64,000 bases of DNA, from contig NZ_CP120742.1 in assembly GCF_029581275.1 (NCBI RefSeq), positions 4,014,001-4,078,000 of the forward strand, given 5' to 3'. The stretch's first letter is position 1, and every line of letters starts with the position of its first letter. The DNA is from Micromonospora sp. WMMD1155. Lineage in GTDB: Bacteria; Actinomycetota; Actinomycetes; Mycobacteriales; Micromonosporaceae. Under the pieces are notes generated by a model, which worked only from the letters and a program-made list of their open reading frames with translations, was not told where the DNA came from and made no database searches. The translations under genes and the position numbers were made by a program. This document shows positions 23,687 through 34,991 of the stretch, piece after piece.

Positions 23687-24837
23687 TGTTGGAGACCACG
23701 ATCGCGGCGATCCGCCCGGCCGACGAGGCGGCCATGGCCGCAGCCCGTGAACTGCACGGTCGACTGACCAAACCGGCGGGCTCGCTGGGCGCGTTGGAGG
23801 ACCTCTCGGTACGCCTCGCCGGCCTGGCCGGGGCCTGCCCACCGCCGCTGCCCGAGCCGGCCGCGGTGGCGATCTTCGCCGGTGACCACGGCGTGCACGC
23901 CCAGGGGGTCAGCCCCTGGCCGCAGGAGGTCACCGCGCAGATGATCGGCAACTTCCTGGCGGGCGGGGCGGTCGTCAACGCGTTCGCCCGGCAGGCCGGC
24001 GCGTCGGTCACCGTCGTCGACGTCGGGGTGGCCACCCCGCTGCCCACCGGACCGGTGCCCGATCCGGCCGTGCTGGACGCCGCTGGGCCGACGACCGATC
24101 CGGCCGTGCTGGACGCCGCTGGGCCGGCTCCGGCCGTATCGGACCCGGCGGTGCCCCGGCTGGTCGTCGCGTCCGTCCGCCGGGGCACCCGCGACCTCGC
24201 GGTGACCGCCGCGCTGACCCGGGACGAGGCGCTGGCGGCGGTGCAGACCGGCATCCGGATCGCGGACGAGTTGATCGACGCCGGGGCCCGCATCCTGCTC
24301 ACCGGTGACATGGGCATCGGCAACACCACCCCGGCCGCCGCTCTGATCGCCGCGTTCACCGGTGCCGACGCACTCGACGCCACCGGTCGCGGCACCGGGG
24401 TCGACGACCCGACGTACGCCCACAAGGTGGCGGTGGTGCGCGCGGCGCTGGTCCGACACGCACCCGACCCGGGCGATCCGCTCGGTGTCCTGGCCGCCGT
24501 CGGTGGTCTGGAGCACGCCGCCCTGGCCGGGTTGATCCTGGGCGCGGCGGCCCGCCGTACGCCGGTGCTGCTGGACGGTGTGATCGCGGTGTCCGCGGCG
24601 CTGGCCGCCGCCGCGTTCGCCCCGGACGCGGTCGGTGCCATGGTCGCCGGTCACCGGTCGGCCGAGCCGGGCGCGACAGTCGCACTGCGGCACCTGGGCC
24701 TCGACCCGCTCGTCGACCTGGGGCTGCGCCTCGGCGAGGGCACCGGTGCGCTGCTGGCGTTGCCGGTGGTCACCGGTGCCGTCCGGGTGCTGCACGAGGT
24801 CGCCACCTTCGACTCCGCCGGGGTGGCCGAGAAGTGA
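23683..24837 (+). CDS. cobT: Nicotinate-nucleotide-dimethylbenzimidazole phosphoribosyltransferase
   Basis: 384 residues from ATG 23683 (ATGA overlap with cobC; ATG 23686 is an alternative). CobT activates 5,6-dimethylbenzimidazole to alpha-ribazole phosphate. Signatures: RLTKPAGSLGALEDLSVRLA, AIFAGDHGVHAQGVSPWPQE, GAVVNAFARQAGASVTVVDV, ILLTGDMGIGNTTPAAALIA and LDLGLRLGEGTGALLALPVV with the catalytic Glu in GEGTGA. Between the VVDVGVATPLP strand and LVVASVRRGTRD lies a lineage-specific insertion of two 12-residue repeats (P-A-V-L-D-A-A-G-P core). Confidence 0.96.
   Translation: MMLETTIAAIRPADEAAMAAARELHGRLTKPAGSLGALEDLSVRLAGLAGACPPPLPEPAAVAIFAGDHGVHAQGVSPWPQEVTAQMIGNFLAGGAVVNAFARQAGASVTVVDVGVATPLPTGPVPDPAVLDAAGPTTDPAVLDAAGPAPAVSDPAVPRLVVASVRRGTRDLAVTAALTRDEALAAVQTGIRIADELIDAGARILLTGDMGIGNTTPAAALIAAFTGADALDATGRGTGVDDPTYAHKVAVVRAALVRHAPDPGDPLGVLAAVGGLEHAALAGLILGAAARRTPVLLDGVIAVSAALAAAAFAPDAVGAMVAGHRSAEPGATVALRHLGLDPLVDLGLRLGEGTGALLALPVVTGAVRVLHEVATFDSAGVAEK
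24061..24126. repeat. 30-bp exact direct repeat within cobT (period 36)
   Basis: Positions 24061-24090 and 24097-24126 carry the same 30 bases (starting GATCCGGCCGTGCTGGACGC), separated by ACGACC. The duplication adds 12 residues in frame in a surface loop of CobT. Confidence 0.9.
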
Positions 24838-24877
24838 CCACGCGCAGCGAACACGCCCTCCGGCTCGGTGGTGCGGC

Positions 24878-26206
24878 GTGACGTCCAACCCGTACCCCCT
24901 CGGTTTGCGGCTGCACGGGCGGCGGGTGGTCGTGGTGGGTGGTGGCGCGGTCGCCACCCGGCGCGTACCCGCGCTGCTGGACGCCGGTGCGGACGTCCTG
25001 CTGGTGGCCCCGGAGCTGACCCCGGCGCTGCGCGCCCGCGCCGACGCGGGTCGGCTGCACTGGGTGCCGCGCCGGTTCGCGCCGGAGGACCTGGACGGCG
25101 CCTGGTTGGTCCAGGTCGCCATCGACGACCCGATCGCGGCGGCCTCGGTGAGCGCCCTCGCCGCCGAGCGACGGATCTTCTGCGTCCGGGCCGACGACCG
25201 GTCGGCCGCCACCGCCTGGACCCCGGCGGTGACCCGCCACGGCCCGGTCACGGTGGCGGTGCTCGGCGGGGGCGACCCCCGACGGGCGATGACCGTCCGC
25301 GACGCGATCCGCGACCTGCTCGCCGCCCGCCTGTCGTCTGTCGCCGCGACCCCGACGCCCGACCGGTCCGCCACCTCGACGCCTGACGGGCCCGGCGCCG
25401 TCCTGACGCCTGACCGGCCCGGTGCCGCCGCCCTGAACCCCGACGGGGTCGGCGCCGGGGCGGCGACCGGCGGTGGGCGGATCGGGCGGGTGGCGCTGGT
25501 CGGGTCGGGGCCGGGTGATCCGGAGTTGATCACCGTGCGGGGCTGGCGGCTGCTCACCGAGGCTGACGTGGTGGTCGCCGACCGGCTGGTGCCCGGGTTG
25601 CTGCTGGACGAGCTGCGCCCCGATGTCGAGCTGGTGGACGCCTCGAAGATCCCCTATGGGCCGTCCCGGGCCCAGGAGGAGATCAACGAGATCCTGGTCG
25701 ACCGCGCCCTGGCGGGCGCCTTCGTGGTGCGGCTCAAGGGTGGCGACCCGTACGTCTTCGGTCGCGGCGGCGAGGAGTTGCTGGCCTGCGCGGCGGCCGG
25801 TGTGCCGGTGACCGTGGTCCCGGGTGTGACCAGCTCGATCGCCGCACCCGCCGCGGCCGGGATCCCGGTCACGCATCGGGGGGTGGCGCACGAGTTCACT
25901 GTGGTCTCCGGGCACCTGGCACCCGACGCGCCCGCCTCGCTGGTGCGCTGGGACGCCCTGGCCGGCCTGAGGGGCACGTTGGTGATCCTGATGGGGTTGA
26001 AGAACCTCGCCGCCATCAGCCGGACCCTGATCGCCCACGGCCGGCCGCCGCAGACGCCGGCCGCCGTGGTTCAGGAGGCCACGACGGGCGCCCAGCGGGT
26101 GCTGCGGTCCACCCTCGACGCGGTGGCCGCCGATGTGCTCGCCGCCGACCTGCGCCCGCCCGCTGTCGTCGTGGTGGGCGACGTGGTGCACGCCCTCGAC
26201 GGCTGA
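24878..26206 (+). CDS. cobA: Fused precorrin-2 dehydrogenase / uroporphyrinogen-III C-methyltransferase (CysG-like)
   Basis: 442 residues from GTG 24878. N-terminal domain (1-155): the NAD-binding siroheme-synthase fold [20 protein letters not shown] with [19 protein letters not shown] and [20 protein letters not shown]. The linker (155-200) is Pro/Ala-rich with T-P-D-R-P-G-like repeats. C-terminal domain (200-442): SUMT with [59 protein letters not shown] and [20 protein letters not shown]. It makes precorrin-2 from uroporphyrinogen III and can oxidise it to sirohydrochlorin, feeding cobalamin and sirohaem. The ferrochelatase part of full CysG is not clearly separable. It follows cobT by 40 bases. 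Confidence 0.94.
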   Translation: MTSNPYPLGLRLHGRRVVVVGGGAVATRRVPALLDAGADVLLVAPELTPALRARADAGRLHWVPRRFAPEDLDGAWLVQVAIDDPIAAASVSALAAERRIFCVRADDRSAATAWTPAVTRHGPVTVAVLGGGDPRRAMTVRDAIRDLLAARLSSVAATPTPDRSATSTPDGPGAVLTPDRPGAAALNPDGVGAGAATGGGRIGRVALVGSGPGDPELITVRGWRLLTEADVVVADRLVPGLLLDELRPDVELVDASKIPYGPSRAQEEINEILVDRALAGAFVVRLKGGDPYVFGRGGEELLACAAAGVPVTVVPGVTSSIAAPAAAGIPVTHRGVAHEFTVVSGHLAPDAPASLVRWDALAGLRGTLVILMGLKNLAAISRTLIAHGRPPQTPAAVVQEATTGAQRVLRSTLDAVAADVLAADLRPPAVVVVGDVVHALDG

Positions 26207-26304
26207 TCTGCCCGCCGCGCGGCATGACCCACTCCCGGTCGGCGATGGTGGGGTGTCCGACCGGCGGGATAGCCCCGAATCGCCGATCTGGTGTGGATCA
26301 CGTG

Positions 26305-26354
26305 GACATGGCGGAGGGGCTGGAGCGCGAGCGCTCCAGCCCCTCCGCCATGTC
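26305..26354. terminator. Bidirectional terminator between convergent genes
   Basis: Arms 26305-26328 and 26331-26354 are perfect 24-bp complements (GACATGGCGGAGGGGCTGG...) separated by GA, so the real loop is a few bases larger. It lies 98 bases past the cysG-like stop and 2 bases past the stop of the otsB-GH15 gene on the other strand. It fits termination of both convergent units. Confidence 0.85.
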
Positions 26355-26356
26355 GA

Positions 26357-28966
26357 CTACTGCTTGAGCATGTTGTCCAGCAGCAGGGCGCAGCGGATCA
26401 GCCCGAGGTGGCTGTACGCCTGCGGGTGGTTGCCCAGGCCGCGCTCGGCGAGCGGGTCGTACTGCTCGGGGAGCAGGCCGGTCGGACCGGCGGTGAGCAC
26501 CATCTGCGCGAACAGCTCCTCGGCGTCGGTGCGGCGACCGGTGCGCAGGTACGCCTCGATCAGCCACGCCGTGCAGATGTGGAAGCCGCCCTCCCGGCCG
26601 GGCAGGCCGTCGTCCCAGTGGTAGCGGTAGACGACCGGGCCGCTGCGCAGATCGGCCTCGATCCGCAGGACCGTGGACAGGAAGCGCGGGTCGTCACCCG
26701 GGAGCAGGCCGGAGAGCCCGATCCAGAGCGACGAGGCGTCCATGTCCTCGTCCCCGTACGCGACGCTGTACGCCTCGACGTCGGAGTGCCAGCCGTGCTC
26801 CAGCACGTTGGCGCCGATGCGGTCGCGCAGGTCCTTCCACTCGGGCCGGTCCTCGCCGCCGTGCTCGCGCATCACGTGCAGCGCGCGGTCGACCGTCATC
26901 CAGCACATCACCTTGGAGAAGACGTGGTGCCGGGGTGGCAGCCGGGCCTCCCAGATGCCGTGGTCGGGCTCGTGCCAGCGGCGGCGGACCGCCTCGACCA
27001 TGTTCTCCAGGACCCGCCACTCGTCGTCGCGGACCGAGCCGCGGGCGTCGGCGACGGCCGCGATCAGGTCGGCGATCGGGCCGAAGACGTCCAGTTGGAG
27101 CTGGTGGTTGGCGAGGTTGCCGACCCGGACCGGCCGGGACCCGGCGTACCCGGGCAGCGTGTCGATGACCGCCTCGGCGCCCAGCTCGTACCCGTCGATG
27201 GTGTAGAGCGGGTGCAGCCGTTCCGGGTGGCCGCCGGTGCGCTCGATGCAGCCGTCCACCCAGCGCAGGAACGCCTCGGCCTCCTCGATGGAGCCCAGGT
27301 CGACGAGCGATCGGGCGGTCAGCGCGGCGTCGCGCAGCCAGCAGTAGCGGTAGTCCCAGTTGCGGACGCCACCCAGCTCCTCCGGGAGCGAGGTGGTCGC
27401 CGCGGCCAGGATCGAGCCGGTGGCCTCGTGGCAGAGCCCGCGCAGGGTGAGGGCGCTGCGCGCGACCAGGTCGCGGGAGGTGGACGGCAGCCGCAGCGAG
27501 GCCACCCAGTCCTTCCACGGTTGCTCGGCGGCGGCCTGCCGCTCGTGGATCGGCACCCGGTGGTGTTCCAGGCTGTGCGTGCCGAAGCGCAGCTCCAGCA
27601 CCACCTGCCCACCGGCTGCGGAGAGGTCGACGACCGCCTTGGCGGTCTCGTACCCACCGTCGTTGCGGACCTCCCACTCCAGGCCCGGAGCGTAGAGCGC
27701 GACCGGCTCGTTGGAGCCGAGCACCAGCAGACCGTCGCCGATCGGCTGCAACTGCACGGCGACCTGACCGAATTCGGGCCGGGGCGCGAACTCGACACGT
27801 GCCTTGCCGCTGCCGGTGAGCACCCGGACCAGGGTCGAGTCGCCGGTGATGACCGCCGGGCTGTCGTCCGGGGTGGTCTCCCGGGCCGGCTTGTCCAACC
27901 AGTCGGTGACGGTGAGCCCGGACCACCGGGTCTCCACCGTCATCGTGCCGGAGCGGTAGCGCTGGCCCAGCGGGATGCCGCCGCGTTCCGGGGCGATGCT
28001 GAAGTGACCGGCCGGACTGCCGCCGACCAGGTCGGCGAAGATCGCCGCCGAGTCCGGCTTGGGGTGGCAGAGCCAGCTCACCTTCGCCTCGGGGGTGAGC
28101 AGCGCGACGGTACGACCGTTGGACAGCATGGAGTGCCGTTCGATCGGCACCGCCCGCTCCCCGAACAGCCAGTGCCGTCGGGTCTCCAGCAGCAACGCCA
28201 ACGCGCGCGCGGCCTCCAGCGGATCGGCGACCCGGTAGCCGGCCTGGGTGTCCCCGGGGCCGATCTTGATGCCGAGGTCGGGGCCGTGCAGGTGGCCGAA
28301 CGCGTTCTCGTCGGTGATGTCGTCGCCGATGAAGAGCACCGCGCTGGCGGCGAGCTGGGTGCGTAGCTGGTCGACGGCGGTGCCCTTGTGGGTGGCCACG
28401 ACGGAGAGTTCGATGACCTCCTTGCCCTGGGTCACCGTGACACCGTCGAAGGTGGCCGGGCCGTTGCGGACGGCCTCGATGGCGGCGGCGGCCACCTCCG
28501 GGTCGACCCCGCGGGTGTGCATCGCGACGCTCGCCGGCTTGCGTTCCAGCCGGATGCCCGGGTGCTCGGCGGCGATGTCGCGCAGCGCGTTGCGCACCTG
28601 GGTGCGCACCGCGACCAGCTCGGGGGAGAGCCGTTCGACGAAGCCGATGTCGAACTCGGAGCCGTGGCTGCCGACGAGGTGCACCTCGCTGGGCAGCCGG
28701 GAGAGCGCGGCCAGGTCGCGCAGCGCCCGGCCGGAGACCACCGCCACGGTGGTCTGCGGTAGCGCGGCGAGCGCGCGGACGGCGGCCACCGCCTCGGGCA
28801 GCGGGACGGCAGTGCTCGGGTCCTCCACGATCGGCGCGAGTGTGCCGTCGTAGTCGCAGGCGACCAGGAGTTGGGGGACCCGGGCGATCCGGCCGATGGC
28901 GGCGCGCAGCTCGGGGTCCATCACCCCGGTGGCGGTGGCCGCCCCATCGTTGACGGACGTGTTCAC
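26357..28966 (-). CDS. otsB: Trehalose-6-phosphate phosphatase fused to a GH15 glycoside hydrolase
   Basis: 869 residues from GTG 28966 ([20 protein letters not shown]), which overlaps the otsA stop as GTGA. Residues 1-260 are a HAD phosphatase of the OtsB type: [16 protein letters not shown] (nucleophile Asp), [36 protein letters not shown] and [16 protein letters not shown]. Residues 260-869 are a GH15 (glucoamylase/trehalase-like) domain: [60 protein letters not shown] and [20 protein letters not shown] carrying the catalytic-acid region. The first domain releases trehalose from trehalose 6-phosphate. The second may hydrolyse trehalose or another alpha-glucoside. The architecture is intact. 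Confidence 0.93.
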   Translation of the reverse strand: MNTSVNDGAATATGVMDPELRAAIGRIARVPQLLVACDYDGTLAPIVEDPSTAVPLPEAVAAVRALAALPQTTVAVVSGRALRDLAALSRLPSEVHLVGSHGSEFDIGFVERLSPELVAVRTQVRNALRDIAAEHPGIRLERKPASVAMHTRGVDPEVAAAAIEAVRNGPATFDGVTVTQGKEVIELSVVATHKGTAVDQLRTQLAASAVLFIGDDITDENAFGHLHGPDLGIKIGPGDTQAGYRVADPLEAARALALLLETRRHWLFGERAVPIERHSMLSNGRTVALLTPEAKVSWLCHPKPDSAAIFADLVGGSPAGHFSIAPERGGIPLGQRYRSGTMTVETRWSGLTVTDWLDKPARETTPDDSPAVITGDSTLVRVLTGSGKARVEFAPRPEFGQVAVQLQPIGDGLLVLGSNEPVALYAPGLEWEVRNDGGYETAKAVVDLSAAGGQVVLELRFGTHSLEHHRVPIHERQAAAEQPWKDWVASLRLPSTSRDLVARSALTLRGLCHEATGSILAAATTSLPEELGGVRNWDYRYCWLRDAALTARSLVDLGSIEEAEAFLRWVDGCIERTGGHPERLHPLYTIDGYELGAEAVIDTLPGYAGSRPVRVGNLANHQLQLDVFGPIADLIAAVADARGSVRDDEWRVLENMVEAVRRRWHEPDHGIWEARLPPRHHVFSKVMCWMTVDRALHVMREHGGEDRPEWKDLRDRIGANVLEHGWHSDVEAYSVAYGDEDMDASSLWIGLSGLLPGDDPRFLSTVLRIEADLRSGPVVYRYHWDDGLPGREGGFHICTAWLIEAYLRTGRRTDAEELFAQMVLTAGPTGLLPEQYDPLAERGLGNHPQAYSHLGLIRCALLLDNMLKQ

Positions 28967-30363
28967 TCGGCCTCCGCCTCCGGAACTCCGAGTTCGGAGA
29001 GGAAGGACTTGGCCCAGTGGCCCACGTCGTGGGTACGCAGGTGACGTTGCATTGTCCGCATCCGGCGGCGTGCCTCGGTTTTCTCCACGTGCACTGCCCG
29101 GAGCAGGGCGTCTTTGACCGCGTCCGGGTCGTGCGGGTTGCACAAAAATGCCTGGCGAAGCTCGGTGGCGGCACCGGCGAACTCACTGAGCACGAGTGCG
29201 CCACCCTGGTCGGCACGTGATGCTACGTATTCCTTCGCCACGAGGTTCATCCCGTCTCGCAGCGGGGTCACCATCATGACGTCGGCGGCAACGTACATCG
29301 CGGCCAGTTCACTGCGACTGTACGACTGATGCAGATAATGCACCGCTGGCACGCCGACCCTGCCGAATTCGCCATTAATCCGACCGACCTCGCGCTCCAC
29401 CTTGACGCGAAGTGCCTGGTAGTGCTCCACGCGCTCCCGGCTGGGGGTGGCCACCTGCACCATGACCGCGTCGGGGACTGTCAACTTTCCGTCAGCCAAC
29501 AGCTCACGGAAGGCCTTGAGCCGCAACTCGATGCCCTTGGTGTAATCCAGCCGGTCCACGCCGAGGATGATCGTCTTCGGGTCGCCCAGCTCGGCGCGGA
29601 TCTGCTTGGCCCGCGCCTGGATGGCCGGGTCGGCGGCCATCCGCTCCATCTCCTGGGTGTCGATCGAGATGGGGAAGGCGCCCGCCTTCACCTGCCGACC
29701 GTCGACCTGGATCATCTGCCCCTCGTAGCGCAGACCGAGCAGGTGCCGGGCCAGTCGGACGAAGTTCTGCGCGGCCAACCGCTGCTGAAAGCCGACCAGG
29801 TCGGCGCCGAGCAGACCGCGCAGGATCTCGGTGCGGAACGGCATCTGCATGAACAGCTCGATCGGCGGGAACGGGATGTGCAGGAAGAACCCGATCCGCA
29901 GGTCCGGACGCAGCTCACGCAGCATCGCCGGAACCAGTTGCAGTTGGTAGTCCTGCACCCAGACCGTGGCGCCCTCGGCCGCGACGTCCGCCGCGGCCTC
30001 CGCGAACCGGGCGTTGACCAGGCGGTACGCCTCCCGCCAGCGCCGCTTGTAGGCCGGTGTCTCCACCGCGTCGTGGTAGAGCGGCCAGATCGTCGCGTTG
30101 GACTGGCCCTCGTAGTAGCGCTCCAGCTCCTCCGCGCTGAGCGGGACCGGGTGCAGCCGGATCCCCTCCAGGTCGAACGGCTCGGGGGCGGGGCCGGTGC
30201 CGCCGGCCCAGCCGACCCAGGTGCCCTGGTGCTCGGCGAGTACGGGATGCAGGGCGGTGACCAGCCCACCAGGGCTACGCCGCCACTGCCGTCCCTCGGG
30301 TGTGCTCACCTCGTCGACAGGCAGTCGGTTCGCCACTACGACAAAGGAGCTACGGACGGTCAC
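28963..30363 (-). CDS. otsA: Alpha,alpha-trehalose-phosphate synthase (UDP/GDP-glucose)
   Basis: 466 residues from GTG 30363 ([20 protein letters not shown]). It is a GT20 enzyme making trehalose 6-phosphate from nucleotide-glucose and glucose 6-phosphate. Signatures: ANRLPV at the start, [79 protein letters not shown] and [19 protein letters not shown], with [13 protein letters not shown] near the end. It is translationally coupled to the downstream phosphatase-GH15 fusion, giving a compact two-gene trehalose operon used for osmotic, desiccation or spore protection. Confidence 0.97.
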   Translation of the reverse strand: MTVRSSFVVVANRLPVDEVSTPEGRQWRRSPGGLVTALHPVLAEHQGTWVGWAGGTGPAPEPFDLEGIRLHPVPLSAEELERYYEGQSNATIWPLYHDAVETPAYKRRWREAYRLVNARFAEAAADVAAEGATVWVQDYQLQLVPAMLRELRPDLRIGFFLHIPFPPIELFMQMPFRTEILRGLLGADLVGFQQRLAAQNFVRLARHLLGLRYEGQMIQVDGRQVKAGAFPISIDTQEMERMAADPAIQARAKQIRAELGDPKTIILGVDRLDYTKGIELRLKAFRELLADGKLTVPDAVMVQVATPSRERVEHYQALRVKVEREVGRINGEFGRVGVPAVHYLHQSYSRSELAAMYVAADVMMVTPLRDGMNLVAKEYVASRADQGGALVLSEFAGAATELRQAFLCNPHDPDAVKDALLRAVHVEKTEARRRMRTMQRHLRTHDVGHWAKSFLSELGVPEAEAE

Positions 30364-30506
30364 GATCGGCCACCTCCAGGTACTGACGGGTCCACCGCGA
30401 TGAGCGTACTGAGCGTAGCTGCGGCGTCTGGTGCCTAGTGCCGGAGTCTCCTACCCGCCTCGGTCGGACCGAACCCTGAAGGTGATCTTCTCGACAGCCG
30501 TGCTGG

Positions 30507-30899
30507 TCAGAGGTCGATGATCGGCCATTCCTTGGGCAGTACCTCGCCCAGCAGCTCCCGCCGATCCGTCATGATCGGTACGAGGGGGTGGGCTGCGGCG
30601 TCCATGGCGAGCTGGGCCAGGTCCATCCGACCCTCCATGCGGCGTGACCAGCCCCCAAGGTAGCCGCACATGTTCGCCTCGACGGAGGTGACCTGCACGT
30701 GCGGCAGTGCGACGAGCAGTTCGAGCATCTCCCACTGAGCGGGTGCGACGCGCTCGTGTGCGTGCGCGAGACACAAGGCGGGCACGAGCACCTCTTGGCT
30801 GTAGTCGGCGGTCTCGGCGATTTTGTTGCCGACATTCTTGGTGCCGGAGGCGAAGGACAGCAGGGCGGCAGTGTCCAGCGCCAGACCGAAGGGGATCAC
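30507..30899 (-). CDS. PIN-domain-like toxin (VapC-type)
   Basis: 130 residues from ATG 30899. LALDTAALLSFASGTKNVGN has the first acidic residue of a PIN RNase after a short strand; VLVPALCLAHAHERVAPAQW and the late LAAHPLVPIMTDRRELLGEV-like segment (AAHPLVPIMTDRRELLGEVL) fit the remaining fold. A full four-acid set is harder to place than in canonical VapC, so the call rests partly on context. It overlaps the upstream RHH-type gene by 4 bases (ATGA), the normal antitoxin-toxin order. It would cleave RNA when unchecked. Confidence 0.6.
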   Translation of the reverse strand: MIPFGLALDTAALLSFASGTKNVGNKIAETADYSQEVLVPALCLAHAHERVAPAQWEMLELLVALPHVQVTSVEANMCGYLGGWSRRMEGRMDLAQLAMDAAAHPLVPIMTDRRELLGEVLPKEWPIIDL

Positions 30900-31201
30900 C
30901 CGAGCACCCTGGCGCGTGTGACGCGCCCTCCTGCGCGTGCCGCCAGCACCTCGGCCTGCAGCCGGGCGGCCTGCTCACGCAGCTCCGGGGTGATCCGGGC
31001 CCTGAGTTGCTCCATCTCCGCGTGGGCCTCAGCGATGTCCTCATCGGTGATCACGAAGCCCGCGCTGGCGAGCATCTCCCGTGTCTTCTCGCCCGCCATC
31101 TGGCGCCGCACCGCCCGCGCCACGAATGCGGAGACGTTCGGCTCTAGCGACAGGCGGTCGGCGACGTCGTCCGGCAGGCTGACAGCGATCTTCTTGGTCA
31201 T
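30896..31201 (-). CDS. Ribbon-helix-helix antitoxin-like protein (VapB-type)
   Basis: 101 residues from ATG 31201. MTKKIAVSLPDDVADRLSLE is a classic ribbon-helix-helix strand and first helix, and NVSAFVARAVRRQMAGEKTR is the second helix. The C-terminal half (DIAEAHAEMEQLRARITPEL) is a charged helix suited to wrapping the partner toxin. Such proteins neutralise the toxin and repress their own promoter, which here would lie in 31202-31413, divergent from ettA. Confidence 0.75.
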   Translation of the reverse strand: MTKKIAVSLPDDVADRLSLEPNVSAFVARAVRRQMAGEKTREMLASAGFVITDEDIAEAHAEMEQLRARITPELREQAARLQAEVLAARAGGRVTRARVLG

Positions 31202-31413
31202 ACGAAAACGCTATCGAGTTATACCGGCCTCGGCAATGCGGCTCGCCGACGTACTCCTGGGGCGGGGTGATGTGGGCGAAGCGCGCCGTACCTGTCAGGA
31301 TTGACGATGGCGTGCGCGCGGCCGGCCCTCCGGCCGGCGGCGGCGGGCGGTCCTCGCAGCCCGCGCCGCGCCGCCGGTCAGGCGACAGTAATCCGACGGA
31401 GGTAGCCCGCACC

Positions 31414-33090
<1,677 letters not shown>

Positions 33091-33102
33091 CCGGCGGAGA
33101 CG

Positions 33103-33549
33103 GTGTCCGACCGGTTCGTCTACCACTGCACGCTGCGCTGGTCCGACCTGGACGCGTACGGCCACGTCAACAACTCGCGCTTCCTCACCCTCTACGAGGA
33201 GGCGCGGGTGGCGTTGATGTTCGCCGGCGGCCGGGCCTGGGGGGTCGGCTCGTTCGCCGACGGGGTGGTGATCCGCCGGCACGAGGTCGACTACCTGCGC
33301 CCGGTCGACTACGCCCTGGGGCGGGCCACCGCTGAGGCGGCGCCCACCGTCCGGATCGAGCTGTGGGTGGAGGAGATCCGGGCCTCCCGGTTCACCGTCG
33401 CCTACGAGCTGTACGACGGTGAGGTGCTGGCCAGCCGCGCCCGCTCGGTGCTGGTGCCGTTCGACCTGACCCGTCAGGTGCCCCGGAGGATCACCTCCGA
33501 GGAGCGGGACTTCCTGCTCACGTACGCCCCGCAGGGCGGTGTGGGGTGA
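33103..33549 (+). CDS. Acyl-CoA thioesterase, 4-hydroxybenzoyl-CoA thioesterase (hotdog) family
   Basis: 148 residues from GTG 33103 (VSDRFVYHCTLRWSDLDAYG). RWSDLDAYGHVNNSRFLTLY is the 4HBT catalytic motif (D-x-x-G-H-x-N-N). EARVALMF, RRHEVDYLRPVDYALGRAT and IRASRFTVAYELYDGEVLAS complete the hotdog fold. Its physiological acyl substrate is unknown. It lies between ettA and an unknown gene it overlaps by 4 bases, an arrangement common in actinomycetes. Confidence 0.93.
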   Translation: MSDRFVYHCTLRWSDLDAYGHVNNSRFLTLYEEARVALMFAGGRAWGVGSFADGVVIRRHEVDYLRPVDYALGRATAEAAPTVRIELWVEEIRASRFTVAYELYDGEVLASRARSVLVPFDLTRQVPRRITSEERDFLLTYAPQGGVG

Positions 33550-34253
33550 CCGGGCCGTCGGGCCGGGCGGCGGCGACCCCGACGCACGGCCTCGGCGGGG
33601 TGGCGGACGCGGGAGCCTTCCTGGCCCGGCTGGTCCGGTTGGATCCGCTCGCTCCGGTCCGGCTGCGGCCGACCGGTGGCCCCGGCCGGGTCGCCCTGTG
33701 GGCCCGGCTGCCGTGGCAGGTTCTGGTGGTCCGCACGGTGGCCGGTGAGTCGGCCGAGGACGTCACGGTGGCCGCCGCCGACCTGCTGGGCGAGTTGGAG
33801 CGTGGCGGCGTGGCCCTGCCGACGCGTCGGGACGCGGCGTGGCGGTGGCCACTGCCGCCGGCGCGGAGCACGCAGGTCGAGGCGCTGCCCGTCGTCGAGC
33901 TGCGACGGATCGCGCAGGCGGCGGCGGGCACCCTGCGGACGGCGAGCGAGCAGGGGGTGGCCGGTCGTGCGGTCGGCCAGCGTGCCCTCCGCGACGCGTT
34001 GCTCGACCACGTGGCGGTGCTGGTCACCCCGGAGGAGACGCCCGCCGCGCCGGTGGAGGTGTCGCAGCGGCTGGTGCAGGGGGTGGTCCGGATGGGTTTC
34101 CTCGGTGCCGCTGACGGTCCGGCCGCCGGCCCCGACGTTCAGGTGCGGGTGGCGGGTCGTTGGGTCGGTCTGGTGGGACCATACGGAGCGGCCTGGTCGC
34201 AGAAGGCCACGGATCTTGCCGTGACACCCCTGGCGAGTCGTCCGAACGGATGA
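33546..34253 (+). CDS. Conserved hypothetical protein downstream of thioesterase
   Basis: 235 residues from GTG 33546, overlapping the thioesterase stop as GTGA. It reads as a soluble alpha/beta protein: GALLARLVRLDPLAPVRLRP-like N-terminus (AFLARLVRLDPLAPVRLR), WARLPWQVLVVRTVAGESAE, LPVVELRRIAQAAAGTLRTA and LVQGVVRMGFLGAADGPAAG. There is no signal peptide, membrane segment or catalytic motif I recognise. The coupling suggests co-expression with ettA and the thioesterase; it is probably a real, lineage-restricted protein. Confidence 0.8.
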   Translation: MTGPSGRAAATPTHGLGGVADAGAFLARLVRLDPLAPVRLRPTGGPGRVALWARLPWQVLVVRTVAGESAEDVTVAAADLLGELERGGVALPTRRDAAWRWPLPPARSTQVEALPVVELRRIAQAAAGTLRTASEQGVAGRAVGQRALRDALLDHVAVLVTPEETPAAPVEVSQRLVQGVVRMGFLGAADGPAAGPDVQVRVAGRWVGLVGPYGAAWSQKATDLAVTPLASRPNG

Positions 34254-34540
34254 GCCCGGCTCATTCTTCTGGTCAGGGGCGGTCGTTGGGGGGGTGCTTC
34301 AACTCGGCTGTCCGGGTACCGTCCATGCTCGGATCCAACGCACCGTAGGCGGCTGGATCCGCTGGGGAGTGAGGTGCGCGAGCGATGCCGTGGTGGTCAT
34401 GGCGCCCCGGTCCCGCCGACGGCGGCGATCCGGAAACCCGAAGCGGGATCACGATGGAGAGCGCGGTGCGAGTCGGGCCGCCAAGCCCTCGCCAGCCGGG
34501 GGACGACTGCCCGGGCAGTGAGCGGCCCGTGCTGACCGAG

Positions 34541-34969
34541 ATGTCCGCCACCGTCGAGCCGGTGAGTCTGCGCCGGGTCTGCGACGCACTCGACCTGCTC
34601 GACGTGCGCTACCTGGCCGACGGCGACGGCAACCTGCTGGCCATGTGGGAGCGGCATGCGGTGCTGGTCACCCTCGAAGGGCCGGAGGACGAGATCCTGG
34701 TCATGCGGGCCCGCCCGCACGCCACGGTCCCGCCGGACTGGGCCGACCGGGCGTACCGGGTGGTGAACGAGTGGAACCACACCCGCCGGTTCTGCAAGGC
34801 GTACATCGGCGACCCGACCGAACGCGGGCAACTGCCGATCTACGCCGAGCTTCAGGTGCCGCTCGGCGCCGGCACCCACGACGCGCTGTTGGTCGAGATG
34901 CTCGACTGCGGCGCGGCGGTGGCCACCAGCTTCGTGGACTGGCTGCACGACGAGGGCGCGTTGCTCTGA
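34541..34969 (+). CDS. YbjN-domain protein
   Basis: About 142 residues from ATG 34541 (MSATVEPVSLRRVCDALDLL); in-frame GTG 34529 or ATG 34454 are possible earlier starts and no ribosome site decides it. The YbjN fold is seen as VRYLADGDGNLLAMWERHAV, ILVMRARPHATVPPDWADRA, VVNEWNHTRRFCKAYIGDPT and the long helix DALLVEMLDCGAAVATSFVD. YbjN/T3SS-chaperone-like domains bind partner proteins and lack catalytic residues. The 34254-34540 gap shows nothing else. It converges with the globin gene, 22 bases away. Confidence 0.8.
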   Translation: MSATVEPVSLRRVCDALDLLDVRYLADGDGNLLAMWERHAVLVTLEGPEDEILVMRARPHATVPPDWADRAYRVVNEWNHTRRFCKAYIGDPTERGQLPIYAELQVPLGAGTHDALLVEMLDCGAAVATSFVDWLHDEGALL

Positions 34970-34991
34970 CGCGGCGCGCACGCCGGGTGGG

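Noticed and set aside
26291..28366. 691-codon + strand frame opposite the otsB-GH15 gene
   Set aside because: Antisense to conserved GH15 and HAD motifs; no ribosome site.
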